A DNA stretch of 64,000 bases from Clarkia xantiana subsp. parviflora (lineage: Eukaryota; Streptophyta; Magnoliopsida; Myrtales; Onagraceae). The stretch is taken from contig JAPTYO010000009.1 in the NCBI GenBank assembly GCA_036873135.1, positions 42,734,756 to 42,798,755 on the forward strand. The letters run 5' to 3'. A model generated the notes under the pieces. It was not told the origin of the DNA. It ran no database searches and saw nothing but the letters and a program-made list of their open reading frames with translations. Numbering within the stretch: position 1 is the stretch's first letter; the number at the start of each line of letters is the position of its first letter. The position numbers were made by a program, and so were the translations under genes. Of this stretch, positions 1 to 12,606 are shown piece by piece.

Positions 1-1
1 A

Positions 2-3000
2 TACAAAACCATGAACAAATGGGGTATGATAGCATCAACATCACACCAAAAAGTCAAGTTTCTAACAAAGGCAGGAGTTGGTGAAGTAAAGGGAGATCAG
101 CAGCTGTCAAAAGACTGCTACAAGGTTGCACTCCAACATAGTGACAAGACAAATAATGGCGGAATTCCCATCATTGATGAAGACCCGAGGATGGATCATG
201 CACGTCCTGCTCTTGTTGAAGCATTGCAAGATGTCAAGATCGATGAGCCAGAAAGGATGGTTCGAGTGGGGGCATCACTGTCAGAAGATGAAGTGATAGA
301 AATCAAGGCACTTCTAGTAGAGTATAAGGAGCTGTTCGCATGGTTACCAAACGATATGCCAGGAATAAGCCCAAACATAATTTCTCACAAGCTCAACATC
401 AAACCAGGATCCAGACCTATAACACAAAAACTACGTCCACTGGGGGGAGACAAAAAGCTCGCAATACGAGAAGAAGTGGGCAAATTGCTGAACGTGGGTT
501 TTATTGAAGAGTCGCAATACCAAACATGGGTTGCGAATCCATTTTTGGTACCTAAACCTAACGGAAAGATAAGAATGTGCATCGATTACAGAGACCTCAA
601 CAACGCATGTCCAAAGGATTCATATCCACTACCAAGGATCGACCAACTAGTAGATGCCACCGCAGGACACGAGCAAATGTCAGTAATGGATGCGTATTCA
701 GGATACAACCAAATTCCAATGGCGGAACAAGACGCACTCACACTGCGTTCTATGCAGTCAGCGAGATCTACAATTACAAGGTCATGCCATTTGGACTAAT
801 TAACGCCGGAGCAACATACCAGCGTATGGTCAACAAATTCTTTGGAGATATGATCGGCAAAGTCATGGAAGCATACGTAGATGACATGGTCGTGAAGTCG
901 ACAAAAAGGCGTAACCATGCTGATGACCTCCGCCAGGTGTTTAAAAGAAAGTGAGAATTCCAAGTCATATTAAATCCAACAAAATGTGCCTTTGGCGTGC
1001 AATCAGGAAAAGTTCTTGGCTTCATGGTTAGCGAAAGAGGGATCGAAGCAAACCCGGAAAAAGTAAAGGCGATAGAAGAAATGGAGTCCCCCAAAAAGCA
1101 CAAAGAAGTCCAACAACTAAATGGACGTTTAGCAGCTCTTAACAGGTTCCTCGCAAGAATAGAAGACAAAGCTCTGCCATTCTTCCAAGTACTTCGTGCA
1201 AACAAGAAGTTCGAGTGGACACCATTATGTGATGAAGCATTCCAACAATTGAAGCAGCATTTGCGAACGCTCCCAACGTTAGCAAAACTAATCCAAGGCG
1301 AGCCGCTCTACCTGTACATATACGTAAGCAACACTGCGGTCAGCTCGGTACTCGTCAAGCAAAAAGGGACTACACAGCTTCCAGTGTACTACGTGAGCAA
1401 GATCCTGGCAAAGTACGAAGTGAATTATATGCCAATCGAGAAGTACCTGTATGCTCTCATAGTGGCGGCAAGGAAATTGAGACCATACTTCCATGCACAC
1501 GAGATAACAGTCCTAACGGACCAACCCTTGAAGCACATCCTGTCAAAGCCAAACATGTCAGGAAAATTAACAAAGTAGTCAATCGAGCTAAGTGAATTCC
1601 GCATTCACTTTGCACCACGAACAACAATCAAGGGACAAGCATTGGCAGACTTTATCGCGGAATTCACAGGGATAACCCCGGAAATTGAAATTCAAGACGG
1701 GGCACAACAAAGTGAAGAACACACTGAGGTATGGCAAATGTACACTGATGGTTCCTCAAATGTTGAAGGATCAGGAGCTGGATTCCTCACAATTCCGCCT
1801 GATGGGTCGGAACCGTTGAAGTATGCTCTAAGCCTAACATTCAGAGAAACAAATAACGAGGCAGAATACGAAGCCTTGATAACAGGCTTAAGGATTGCAA
1901 AAGGCCTCGGAATCAAACACTTAAGAGTCAAGTGCGACTCACATCTAGTTGTCAATCAAGTCAAAGGCGAGTACGTGGCTAAGTCAGAGAACATGCAGAA
2001 ATACTTGGGACAAGCAAAGGAGCTCATCGCAAGCTTTCAAACTTTCAACATAACGTCCGTCCCAAGGGAAGAAAATCAAGAGGCAGATGCGTTAAGCAAG
2101 TTTGCACAAGGGAGGGAACAAGGCCAAGAAACAAACTTCGTCGAAAACACGTTCATGTCCGTAATAGACAAACTAGAGGTGTTAAATATCAACACAGAGC
2201 CGACCTTGATGACTCCAATTCAGGCATACCTCACGGATAACGTCCTACCGGAAGAAAGACTTAAAGCGCAAAAAATTAGAAGAATCGCTGTCAACTATAC
2301 ATTGATCGAAGGCCAGCTATACGAGAAAGGATTCTCGACGCCATACCTAAAGTGCTTAACTTTCCCAGAAGGTATGACAGTGTTGAAGGACTTGCACGAA
2401 GGCCAAGCAGCTTGTCACGAGGGGGCAAGATCCTTAATCCGAAAAGCGCTAGGTCTAGGATATTATTGGCCAACAATGAGAAGCCAAGCAACAAACATGG
2501 TCACGGAATGCGAATCCTGTCAACTATATTCAAGGAACATAACGGCTCCCGCAACGGAGTTGTGTCCAATTGCAAGTTCCTGGCCTTTCGCACAATGGGG
2601 AATTGACTTGGTAGGTCCACTTCCACAATCCAAGGGGAAAACAAATTATATTGTAGTAGCTATCGACTACTTCTCCAAGTGGATTGAATTTAAGGCATTA
2701 GCACGTACGACGGACGCACAAATAATGGATTTCATACGAAACCACATCATTGCACGATATGGCGTACCAAGAGTACTCATCAACGATAATGGGTCACAAT
2801 TCAGAAGTTCAAGACTTCAGGCGTTCTGTGAAAGACTCAACATAGATCACCGTTTTGCATCAGTGCGTCATGCCCAAACCAATGGACAAGTCGAATCCGC
2901 CAACAAGATCGTCCTGGATGGTCTTAAGAAGAGAGATCATGCTTTGAAAGGAGGATGGGCAGAGGAGCTTAGCAGTGTCCTATGGGCTGTGCGCACAACC

Positions 3001-3416
3001 CCTAAGGAGTTAATAGGCGAAACACCGTTTAGCCTGGTCCAATCGAAATTGCTGTCTCATCATAACGCACAACACACTTCAATCCCTAAACCAACGAAGC
3101 GGAAATGCGTTTAGACCTGGACTTGGCAGACGAAAGAAGGCGAAACTCGGAGCTAACCCAAGCACGTATGCGCTTAATAACTGCAAGACACTACAACAGG
3201 AAAGTGAAAGAAAGACAATTTCATGTGGGCGAGATGGTGTGGAGAAGGAATGAATTCTCAAACTTAGACCAAATCAACAAGTTATCTCCAAAGTGGGAAG
3301 GCCCGTACAAGATTGTCTCAGTCCCTTATGTTAGCGCATACCGCCTCCAAGATACTGAAGGCAACATCCTTCCAAACACATTTAACGGAGGACACTTGAA
3401 GAAATTCCATGGATAA
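2..3416 (+). pseudogene. Element D pol: end of protease, RT, gypsy RNase H, archaeal-type RNase H, integrase (broken)
   Basis: Reading enters from the left edge just before NKWGM, a motif that follows protease in this family. RT is recognisable by the WVANPFLVPK, DYRDLNNACPKDSYPLPRID and YVDD (874-885) motifs. The gypsy RNase H follows (PVYYVSKILAKYEVNY, HEITVLTDQPLKH), then the second RNase H (MYTDGSSNVEGSGAG, NNEAEYEALITGL, DALSKFA). Integrase shows the HHCC finger around CHEGARS and CESC, and the catalytic D (GIDLVGPLP), D (NDNGSQF) and E (GQVESANK). Breaks are a 1-nt loss near 736, in-frame TGA at 952-954, TAG at 1576-1578 (where relatives have TGG), and a deletion with frameshift near 3036 followed by stops before reading resumes at 3105. 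The stop at 3414-3416 is probably the native one. Not functional as written. Confidence 0.9.
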
Positions 3417-4660
3417 AGGAAGAACATTATATTACAAAAGAGCTATTGTATCAAGTTCTTTTTTCTTAAACTTTTATATTAAAGGGGGGAGATTTATTAA
3501 CTCCAAGTTTGTTTACAATCATGTAATCACATCAATCATTTAATAAAGTCAATTTACTCTCGTAGGTACCTCCCCACATTATGCACTACACTCTGGATTA
3601 ACATCAAGTAGCAAACAACGTGCATACTACTCATATCAACAAATCATCACGCCATGCAACTTATAATAGGCGACATCAACAAGTTCATCTTCAACAAATT
3701 AAAAGTAATATTCACTCAAAAGCAACATCATGCAATGCTCCAAAAGTGACATGGTGCAATGTCCTCCTTGAAAGGATAAAACCACGTTCACATCTATCAA
3801 AAGTAACATGTTGTGAAATCCTTTCCAAAAGGGCAAACCCCGTGTTTACTTCTAAAACATGGCATGTTGTGAAATCCTTCAGGCAAATCCTCATGTTCTT
3901 AGTCATTCCCTGAAAAAAAAAAAACAGGATGCGGCAAATACAATGATGGGACTGATCACCCAGCGTGGCGGAAATCCTCTTAATAGACGACAACCCCACA
4001 CACTAAAAGTACGAATACTCTCTTGAGGGTTCATACACCATGAAGACTTAGGCCCGAAAAGGGACAGCTTCATGTTATACGCTTTTTAAAGCAATCCTTG
4101 TACAAAACTCATCAAACTTACAAGTCGAGTCTTGTATAACGTTATCTTGCTCTTTAGCATTTAAAGCAAAAACAGCAAAATAAACAAGAAGTATCTTGCA
4201 ACATTGTCGCCTTAGAGTGGAACTAAGAGACGGTATAAACTTAAGTCTTGATTCGTCAAGACAACACTGCTACATGTCAAGTGCCCGCGCCGAGTACATT
4301 ACTACTTACAACACTACAAGTACCTAATGTACGCATTTTGCCATGCCTTGAAATCTAACCAAGAGGGGCGTTCATAACACTCAACAATGCGCGACATACA
4401 ATCACAATTACGGACATCATGTTCATCATCTAAGGATATCTATCCTATCTTCCAAGACCAAAGCATACGGGCATCATAGATAACTCAAGGTATGAAATAT
4501 TACTAACAAGTTATCACATGATTATTATTATTGAAAACAGGTCCAAAGGACGAAGTACCATGCAAGAAAACATACCATCAACTCCAAAGGATTAAGACAA
4601 CACGTCCATGAAATCAAAACCAAATTCAAATATCAACTCAAAGATACATGAGAAGTCCCA
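3417..4660 (+). other. Element D spacer between pol and the antisense gene
   Basis: No coding sequence is supported in these 1.2 kb. At 3720-3900 there are degenerate copies of a unit containing ACATGGTGCRAxxTCCT and AGGGCAA. At 4100-4260 the core GTCGCCTTAGAGTGG occurs, preceded by CAAGTCGAGTCTTGT. The same cores recur in element C at 54840-55400, and a GTCGCCTTAAGTGG form is arrayed in A and B. I infer a shared 3' processing or terminator-like region between two convergent genes. A 22-nt direct duplication at about 4655-4698 overlaps the end of the antisense gene. Confidence 0.55.
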
Positions 4661-6235
4661 CTATCCCCAGTAAGAAGTCCCACTATCCCCAGTAAGCTCT
4701 GGAACAAAATCTATAAGCTCGAGAGGAGTAACAACAACATCAGCACCTCCTCCATCTTCAATCATATCATAGGCGGTTACATCAAGCCCCAAAGTGTGCA
4801 ATGCCTTAAGATAGTTAACGGCGTTGTCAGAACAAGGCCCAAGCTTGTCAAAAGGAAAATTGGGGGCAAGCGTGTTGACACAACGAAAGTAATCCTCGGC
4901 ACGCTTTCCCATCATGGTATCAGTTATCTTCTTAGCTGCAAGACTAAAAGCAGGAGTACTCAAATACTGGGAAAAACCCGCTTCAATTCCAAGCGCATAA
5001 TGTTCCTGACGTGCGGCAACCAAGGCAGCCTCTCGAGATAGGATATCATCAGGAATCTGTTTCTCAAGCACAATCATCTCAGCTTAAGGATAAGAAATTC
5101 AAGTCTCCTGCACCTGATACTTAGTCTCATAATCAACTATCTTCAAGCCAAGAGCACACACCTTCTCCTTAGAACGAGCAAGTTCAAGACTAACGGTGTT
5201 ACATCTGTTGACAGCAGCTCTCCTAGCACTAACAAGCTCCACAACATACGACGACATATTAACCATCTGAGACACAGCCTGAAAATCATACAAGAACACA
5301 AGGCCATAAACATTACACAACAAAGGTGTACGGCACGAAAGTTATCGAGGAATAGAACTTGTTAACTTACAGGAGCAAAGTTGGCCAAAGCATGTTCAAC
5401 ACACTCTTCGGCTTCTTCATCAGTCCTTGGACAAGCACATCGATCGCCTGGGGGCACACTCCTATGCAGCACACGAACGCCAACCTCCGACATATTAAGT
5501 TTCGCCTCCTTAGGAAAGCGAAGACCACCCCTACCAAGAGGTTTCCAAGCATCACCAGATATATCACCTTCCAAGGGACGAAGAAGATGATCACGCTTCA
5601 AAGATGAGATCACTGCAAGGAAAAGATAAAGAATAAAAACCAAGTGTTAAAAATCAGAGTATATTGAGAAATGCTAAGTACATCTCATACCAACAGACGA
5701 GGAGCGATCCTCTGCGAGTCGATCTCTCGACTGGGGGGCAGAAGATACCATCGTGCATTCAGTAATTTCCTTTCCCTTATCAAAAGTGGAATGAGGAAGG
5801 GCAGCATTCGCCCTTACACGCTTAGGATCACTCGAGACATGCGACACCACCTCGGATCGCTTGACAGGAAGTTGATAATCATCCACAGAACCATCAAGAG
5901 CAGGGGAACGTACTGGATAATCTAAAAAGACTAAATAAATGGTGAATTAAAGAAATAAAAGATAAGGAAAAAGTTACAAGGAAAAACATCTTACCCATGA
6001 GCCCCTTTTCGCGACCATATCCAGAAGTCACGGGGGCAGCAAGAACAAGTGATGAAGCGGACGTCTCGGATGGAGGAGTGTTGCGAATAGACTCCGCGTG
6101 TAAAGAAGAGTTCTTACCAATAAACCAGTCTACAAGGATGATATAAGTAAAGTTACGAGGACAGTCAACATGTAGCACGTCACCAACATCTGAACATAAT
6201 ATCACCCGCGGAATGGGGATAGAAGACTTACTCAT
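4661..6235 (-). pseudogene. Element D antisense gene (aORF), multi-exon, N-terminal domain largely lost
   Basis: Read on the minus strand, four exons have GT-AG ends and matching phases: 6129-5995, 5921-5691, 5612-5371 and 5278-4661. A possible short start segment (MSKSSIPIP) lies at 6235 and contains a strong GTAAGT donor three bases into the ATG codon context. The fourth exon joins the fifth as NFAP/AVSQ, the same boundary as in elements C and F. The C-terminal part keeps the conserved pattern LAPNFPFDKLG. In-frame stops at about 5099-5101 and about 5084-5086 break the last exon. The central domain present in element C (RYYRIPPLDL...FFTND) is absent, so this copy is internally deleted as well. 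Function unknown; relatives of this reading frame have been described as extra antisense ORFs of plant Ty3/gypsy elements. Element A inserted 20 bp upstream of the ATG. Confidence 0.65.
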
Positions 6236-6255
6236 AGTAACCGCGGCAAGGAGAC

Positions 6256-6972
6256 TGATGGGTTCGACTACAGCCGTCAGGCCCTTTAACGGTGAGGAAA
6301 CGGCAGACAGGCCCACCAGGCCCAAAATGAAGGTCAAGATGACCTAGGAGAAGGGTCCCGACGAAGGGAGTCCCGATGATGAAAGGTCCCGACAGATTCG
6401 GTCTAGACAGCTGAGCTGGAAGCTCCCGATGTGAAGCCTTTAAGTAGGCCCCGATGATGAATCCCTGAGAATGATTGGCCCTGTCACGATGACGAGGGGC
6501 CCCGAGCGGTGACACAACGAGATAAACTCTGGAGTCCCCGACGGAAGTCGGGACTCGTTATCAGAGGATAAGGCCAAGATATGCGGGGCGTGGCTGGGAT
6601 ACGCGGAACGTGGTTGAGATACACGGAGCGTGGCCGAGATACGCGGGGCATGGCTGAGATACGCGAGATCATGGCCTAGATAGGCGAGATCACACCCGAG
6701 ATACGCGGGATACGGGCTAACCACCCCTAACGGTTCACCAGGTACATGAGGCATCTCTTTGCCTATAAAAGGGCAGGAGGTCACCTCAGAAAACTTACGT
6801 TGAATTACATACTCTGAGATTATTGCTTGCCAGTTCGTATTGCGCACTCATTTAAGCATCGGAGAGGGATTCTGGGTCACTTCCCGGTCTATCCCCTCTT
6901 GCAGGATTGCGTGGAGCGAAGGAGCTAGGATTGCCGTCAAAGTCCGTACCGGAGTTCCACCATGATCCAACA
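6256..6972 (+). repeat. Element A 5' LTR
   Basis: 717 bp, TGATGGG...CCAACA, direct copy of 16496-17212. Degenerate units of GAGATACGCGGGGCGTGGCC repeat in U3 at about 6570-6720. The TATA box is at 6764-6770. Confidence 0.95.
6764..6770 (+). promoter_or_regulatory. TATA box of element A 5' LTR
   Basis: TATAAAA in context GCCTATAAAAGGGCAG, about 200 bp before the LTR end, where a Pol II start would give a short R-U5. The same box lies at 17004-17010 in the 3' LTR. Confidence 0.75.
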
Positions 6973-6990
6973 TTGGCGCCGTATGTGGGA
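6973..6990 (+). other. Element A primer binding site
   Basis: TTGGCGCCGTATGTGGGA abuts the 5' LTR end. TGGCGCCGT is complementary to the 3' end of plant tRNA-Asp (established for related elements); the rest of the match is weak, so the primer identity is an inference. Confidence 0.75.
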
Positions 6991-7008
6991 AACAAACAAA
7001 AAGCTGAT

Positions 7009-9121
7009 ATGCCTTCTACTCGATCGATGGCGGCTGGCAAGCACAGAAGACAGGGACAATCTGGTGGTTCCCGTCACCCTGCTGCAACAAATCTGGATTC
7101 TGTACCAGAACAGGAGGAAAACCAGAACCATCCCCCGGCTGAGCTCTCCCAGACAGGGGGGCACAATGAAGGTCCCGAAGATATTGCTCCTCAACACCAG
7201 GGCAATAGGGGGCAGGAGGCTCCCCCAGCTACAGACTTGACAAGGGCCGTGGCAGAAGCCATGCCCATGTTTCTGGCAGCCGTGGAGGCTCTCTTGGATC
7301 GGAGAGAAGCTGCGAGGAGGCAAGAGGAGATGCCCCCGTTGGAAGAAGTGTCCCCACCAACAGAGGGTCGGAACGCACAGGAAGCCCCGCCCCGAGGCCA
7401 GGACATAAGTAGGGCATCCGGCCAGCCGGAGAGGTTCGTGGTTGATGGGCCAGGACCAGTACAGCACAGGACCAAATGGTCCCATCACTCCCGACCACGT
7501 GGTAAAGATCGTGAACATCTGTATGGGAGAGCAGAAGCCGCTGGTGTCGGAGCTAAGGGATCGATCCACTCATCCCTTCGTTCCCTGACTCATCGACACC
7601 CTAGCCCCGCCTGGGCTAGGTATCCCCACGATAAAGCAGTACGATGGCGAATGAGATCCGGTTCGCCATGTCCAGAAACACCTCATGGCGTGTCTGGGAA
7701 GAGCCCCGAGTGAAGACATAGTGTGTACGCTGTTCCCGAACACACTTGGAGAAAGAGCCCTGACCTGGTTCTTCAGTCTGCCCCCAGGCTGCATCACTTG
7801 CTGGGCAGATATGCACGACCGATTCATTCAGCAGTACCAGGGTCGGAGACGTTTATTGAAGAGCGTGAGGTCCCTGACCCAGGTGGTGCAGAGGCCCGAC
7901 GAATCGCTGGCGCACTATTACCAGCGGTACACCGCCAGTGTGGCGGAGATTGATGAAGAGATCTCGGAAGGCGAGACCATTCGTACCTTCATTCGGAACT
8001 TAATGGCCCCTTACAGTTCCGACTTGATGCACAGTGTGGCTGAGAAAGCTGTGTGGAATATGGAGGCACTGCAGAAGAGGGTGAAACGGCAAATCGATGT
8101 CCAGGAGTCGAAGATAGCCGCGGGAGAGCTGGAGCCCCCTAAGTCGAATAAAGGGAAGCAGTCGGTTAAACCTTCTGACGATCGCAAATCAATGGGTAAA
8201 CCCAACAGTAGTAGGAATCGAGGCCGCCCGGATCGGAGGGACGATAGGCGCTCTTCAAGGAAAGATAAGCGGGAGGATCTCGACATTCCTCTCAACTGCT
8301 CCATGGCGGAGGTACTGACGGTCATGGAACGACAGGGTATCTCCCGGTACCCCCCAAAGAAGGATGGAGAATTCTTGGGATCTCGCACGGATCGCTACTG
8401 CCGATTCCATCGCGCAAATGGTCACGACACCAATCACTGTTGGGAACTGAAGAAGGAGATCGAAAAGCTGATCCAGAAGGGGAAGCTCAAAGAATTTGTC
8501 GGGGATAAGCGGTGTCGATCCCGCTCTCGGTCCAGATCGCGGTCCCGTTCCCGATCCCGCGATCGGTCCCCAAAGAAAAAGAGAACCGATCCAAAGTCAT
8601 CCGGTGCTCGCAAGGAGAGACGGGGCACTATCAATGTGATACACGGAGGATTTGCTGCTGGAGGTGATACTTCATCCGCCCGAGAGGTCTATGCCTCTAG
8701 AATCCCTACGGCGGTGGTGTTGGGTAAGAGGTCCCGATCCTGGACCTTGAAAGAAGAGATGGTAATCTCCTTTTCGTCGGAAGACCTCATAGGCGTGGAG
8801 ACTCCGCACGACGATGCCTTGGTGGTAACCTTGGATGTAGACGGGTTCGAAATGAAGAGAATTCTAATCGACGGAGGGAGCTCCTCCGACATTCTATTCA
8901 TGGACGCGCTGGAGGCTATGGGGAAAACGAAGAAAGATCTAAAGGAGGCAAACTTCCCGATGGTCGGGTTCTCTGGCTCAACCTCCTATCCGCTAGGAGT
9001 AATCACCTTACCAGTGGAGTTTGGTAGCGGGTGGAAATCAGAAAGGAGGAACGTGGAGTTCGTGGTAGTCGATTCCGCGGGGACCTACAACGCGATCATC
9101 AGAAGAACCACCATTAACCCC
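7009..9121 (+). pseudogene. Element A gag and protease (broken), with an Arg-Ser repeat tract
   Basis: The start MPSTRSMAAGK at 7009 is the first ATG after the PBS and matches the start of element B gag. An N-terminal segment of low complexity is followed by the capsid-like gag core (LNTLGERALTWF-type region, here FPNTLGERALTWFFSLP near 7735-7790), a CRFHRANGHDTNHC zinc knuckle (CX2HX4HX4C, about 8398-8440), and an Arg-Ser dipeptide tract at 8511-8570. Protease follows the NVIHGGFAAGG motif and has an active-site DGGS at 8870-8881. Breaks are an 8-nt deletion near 7475 relative to B, TGA at 7586-7588 and 7652-7654, and loss of one C in the C run at about 9117-9121 that takes protease out of frame with pol. 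From 7655 to 9121 the frame is open. Confidence 0.88.
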
Positions 9122-12100
9122 TGATGGCGGTTGCCTCGAAAGTGCACCAGAAGATGAAGTTCCCGACCGACCATAGAGTCGGAGAGGTTAAGGGCGACCA
9201 GGTGGCTTCTCGAAAATGTTATGTTAACGCCACCCGAAGGAGGAGACGAGAGGCCATGACTGTCCTTCAGACAGACACAGATCCCAGAGAGGAATTTGGG
9301 CGTCCCGCCCCCGTAGAAGATCTGAAAGAAGTCGAGATCGATGGACCCCAGAGGAAGGTGAAAATCGGGTCCGCTCTAACGGAAGAGACAGCTCAAAAAC
9401 TGGTGGAGTTGCTGAAAGAGTTCAAGGAACTGTTTGCCTGGTCCCCGAGCGATATGCCAGGAATCAGTCCCGATGTGATCGTACACGAGCTGAAGATAGA
9501 CCCCGCGATCAAGCCTATCACACAGAAAAGGCGTCCAATGGGCACGGACAAGAAGATCGCGATCCAGCAGGAGGTGGGCAGGTTGCTCGATGCTGGGTTT
9601 ATCAAAGAACTCCGATTCCAAACTTGGGTTGCTAATCCGGTGCTGGTGAGAAAATCTAACGGGAAATGGCAAATGTGTGTGGACTTCCGCGACTTGAACA
9701 AGGCTTGCCCAAAGGACTGCTACCCATTCCCGAGAATCGACCAGTTGGTGGATGCCACGTCGGGACACGAGCTGTTGAGTTTCATGGATGCGTATTCAGG
9801 CTACAACCAGATCAAAATGGCCAAGGAAGACACTCCCCACACAGCGTTCTACGCAGATAGCGACATCTATCACTACGATGTCATGCCTTTTGGGTTGATC
9901 AATGCTGGGGCCACCTACCAACAGATGGTGAACAAACTGTTTGGAGATATGCTGGGAGTAACCATGGAAGCTTACGTGGATGATATGCTGGTGAAGTCCC
10001 GACAAGCCAAGGATCATGTGCACAACCTAACCATGGCATTTGAACGGATGAGGCTCCATCAAGTTCGCTTGAACCCGACGAAATGCGCCTTCGGAGTCCA
10101 CTCAGGGAAATTTTTGGGCTTTATGGTGAGCCATAGGGGAATTGAGGTGAATCCCGAGAAGCTGAGGGCGATTGAGGAGATGCAGTCTCCGATAAACCAT
10201 CGAGAGGTACAAGTGCTGAATGGCCGACTAGCTGCAATGAATCGCTTCTTGTCCAAAGCCAGCGACCGATCAATGCCGTTTTTTGAAGTCTTGAGAGCTA
10301 ACAAGAAATTCGAATGGACCGCCAAGTGCGAAGACGCGTTCCAAGCACTCAAGCAGCACCTTCGCACCCTCCCGCCGTTGGCGAAATCGGTTCCAAGCGA
10401 GCCGCTCTACCTTTATTTGGCTGTTTCTGAATTTTCCATTAGCTCTGTGTTAGTAAAGATTGTCGAGGGTAATCAAGTCCCCGTCTATTATGTAAGCAAG
10501 GCGTTTGCCAAGTCTGAATTGAACTATCCTGCCGTTGAGAAGTACCTCTTTGCGTTGATTATTACTGCTCGGAAGCTATGGCCTTATTTCCACGCACATG
10601 AGATCACTGTGCTGACGAACCAGCCTTTAAAACATTTCTTGAACCGACCGGATGCGTCGGGAAGATTAGTAAAGTGGGCAGTAGAGCTTAGTGAATTTCG
10701 AATACACTTCGCTCCAAGAACGGCTATTAAGGGCCAGGAATTGGCGGATTTCATAGCAGAATTTACAGCTCCCGATCTAGAAGAAACGGGCCCTGTAGAG
10801 GGGGCAACTATGGAGGTCCCGATAGAAGAACAACCAGAGAGGGCAGAGCAATCAGAACAGCCAAACGAAGAAAATACCTGGGAAATGTACACGGATGGCT
10901 CCTCGAGTTCAGACGGATCAGGGGCGGGCTTTTTGTTGATACCACCAGGTGAAGGAGAACCGCTCCGATACGCCTTGGCTTTAACATTCAAGGCCACAAA
11001 CAACGAAGCGGAGTATGAAGCTCTTATCATGGGCCTGAAAATTGCTAAAGGCACTGGAGTTGATCACTTGAGAGTGAAGTGTGACGCAGCTTTAATCGTA
11101 AACCAGGTTCAAGGGCGATACGAGGCAAGGAGCCCGATAATGAAGAAGTATCTGCGAGAGGTACAAGCCCTGAAAGAGAGCTTCAAAAGCTTCGATATCG
11201 AGGCAATTCCGAGGGAGGAAAATGTAGAGGCAGACGCCTTGAGAAAATTTGCCCTGGGGGCACCCTTGGAAGAAAATCGAAAGGTGCACTTCTTGGAGAA
11301 GGTGATCTTATCAAACATCAACCCAACACAGGTGTGCGCCATTGAAGCGAGATCAGAGGAGGAGCCAACTTGGATGACCCCGATAGTCGCGTACCTGACT
11401 ACGGGGGCAGTCCCCGATGATAAAGTAGCAGCGGACAGAATACGTCGGATCGCGGCCAATTATGTGATGCTAGACGATCAGCTGTACAAGAAAGGATGGT
11501 TCTCAACTCCGTACTTGAAGTGTGTGGCAGAACCCGACACCAATCAGATTCTGAAGGAGGTGCACGAATGGGTCGCGGCTTGTCATGAAGGGGCCCGATC
11601 CATCATGAGGAAAGTGCTGAACTTGGGCTACTATTGGCCCACGATGAGCAAAGAAGCAATGGCGTTGGTCCGATCATGTGACGCGTGCCAGAGGTACGCC
11701 CCGAGTATCGTGGCTCCGGCCGCTAATCTGATATCCATCAAGAGCGCTTGGCCCTTTGCGCAGTGGGGCATCGACTTGGTGGGACCTCTTCCGCAAGCTC
11801 AAGGTCAATGTAAGCATTTACTTGTAGCAATCGATTATTTTTCTAAATGGATAGAGGCAAAGGCGTTGGCCAGAACAACGGGGAACCAGATCGTCAAGTT
11901 CCTCCAGACCCATATTGTGTCCAGATACGGGATTCCTAAGGTGGTGATCAGCGACAATGGTCCACCGTTTAACGGCTCTCAGGTGAGAGAGTATCTGGAG
12001 GAGTTGAACATCGAGCATCGGACTGCTTCTGTACGCCATGCTCAGACTAACGGCCAGGTGGAATCAGCCAACAAAATCGTGATGGATGGCCTGAAGAAGA

Positions 12101-12606
12101 GGGTCTATGCCTTGAAGGGCAAGTGGTTGAACGAACTGGAAAACGTACTTTAGGCTGTTAGAACGACACCCAAACGATCAACGGGGGAGACTCCGTTTGG
12201 CCTCGTTTATGGCACAGAAGCTGTCGCCCCCGTAGAAGTAGCTGTGGCGTTCCATCGGATGAGATATTACGAGCCCCTGACAAACGATGAAATGAGACGT
12301 CTGGACTTGGACTTACTCGAAGAGAAGAGGCGGGAAGCCGATGAAGTCCAAGCTCGAATGCGTTTGGCGACGGCCAGGTACTACAATCGGCGAGTGAAGT
12401 CCCGACAGTTCTTCTCCGGGGAGCTGGTTTGGCGTCGCAACGAGTTCACCCTTTTGGATCGAATCAACAAGATGTCACCAAAATGGGAAGGGCCTTATAA
12501 GGTCGTGGGGATGCCAGCTCCAAATGCGTACAAGTTGGAAGACCTCGATGGCAGAACGTTAAAGCATTCTTTTAGTGGCGAACACTTGAAGAAACACCAT
12601 TCTTGA
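9122..12606 (+). pseudogene. Element A pol: RT, dual RNase H, integrase (one nonsense codon)
   Basis: This is the best preserved pol in the window. After a linker (FPTDHRVGEVKGDQ), RT shows RFQTWVANPVLV, VDFRDLNKACPKD and YVDD at 9973-9984. The gypsy RNase H (PVYYVSKAFAKSELNY, THNQP-like TNQPLKHFL) lies about 10440-10690, and the second RNase H (MYTDGSSSSDGSGAGF, NNEAEYEAL) about 10880-11250. Integrase has the zinc finger (CHEGARS...CDAC), catalytic GIDLVGPLP, SDNGPPF and GQVESANK, and a C-terminal SPKWEGPYKV segment. A single in-frame TAG at 12151-12153 replaces the TGG of relatives; reading then continues in the same frame to the stop at 12604-12606. Product would copy RNA to cDNA and integrate it; this copy would end in late integrase. 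Confidence 0.93.

Noticed and set aside
6440..6847. 135-codon minus-strand frame, also at 16680-17087
   Set aside because: It lies wholly in the LTR U3 repeats and is copied only because the LTR is duplicated.
7191..7569. Several minus-strand frames opposite gag
   Set aside because: Shadows of gag; not kept in element B at equivalent positions with the same frame.
8434..8634. Minus-strand Arg/Asp-rich frame opposite A gag
   Set aside because: Shadow of the Arg-Ser coding tract.
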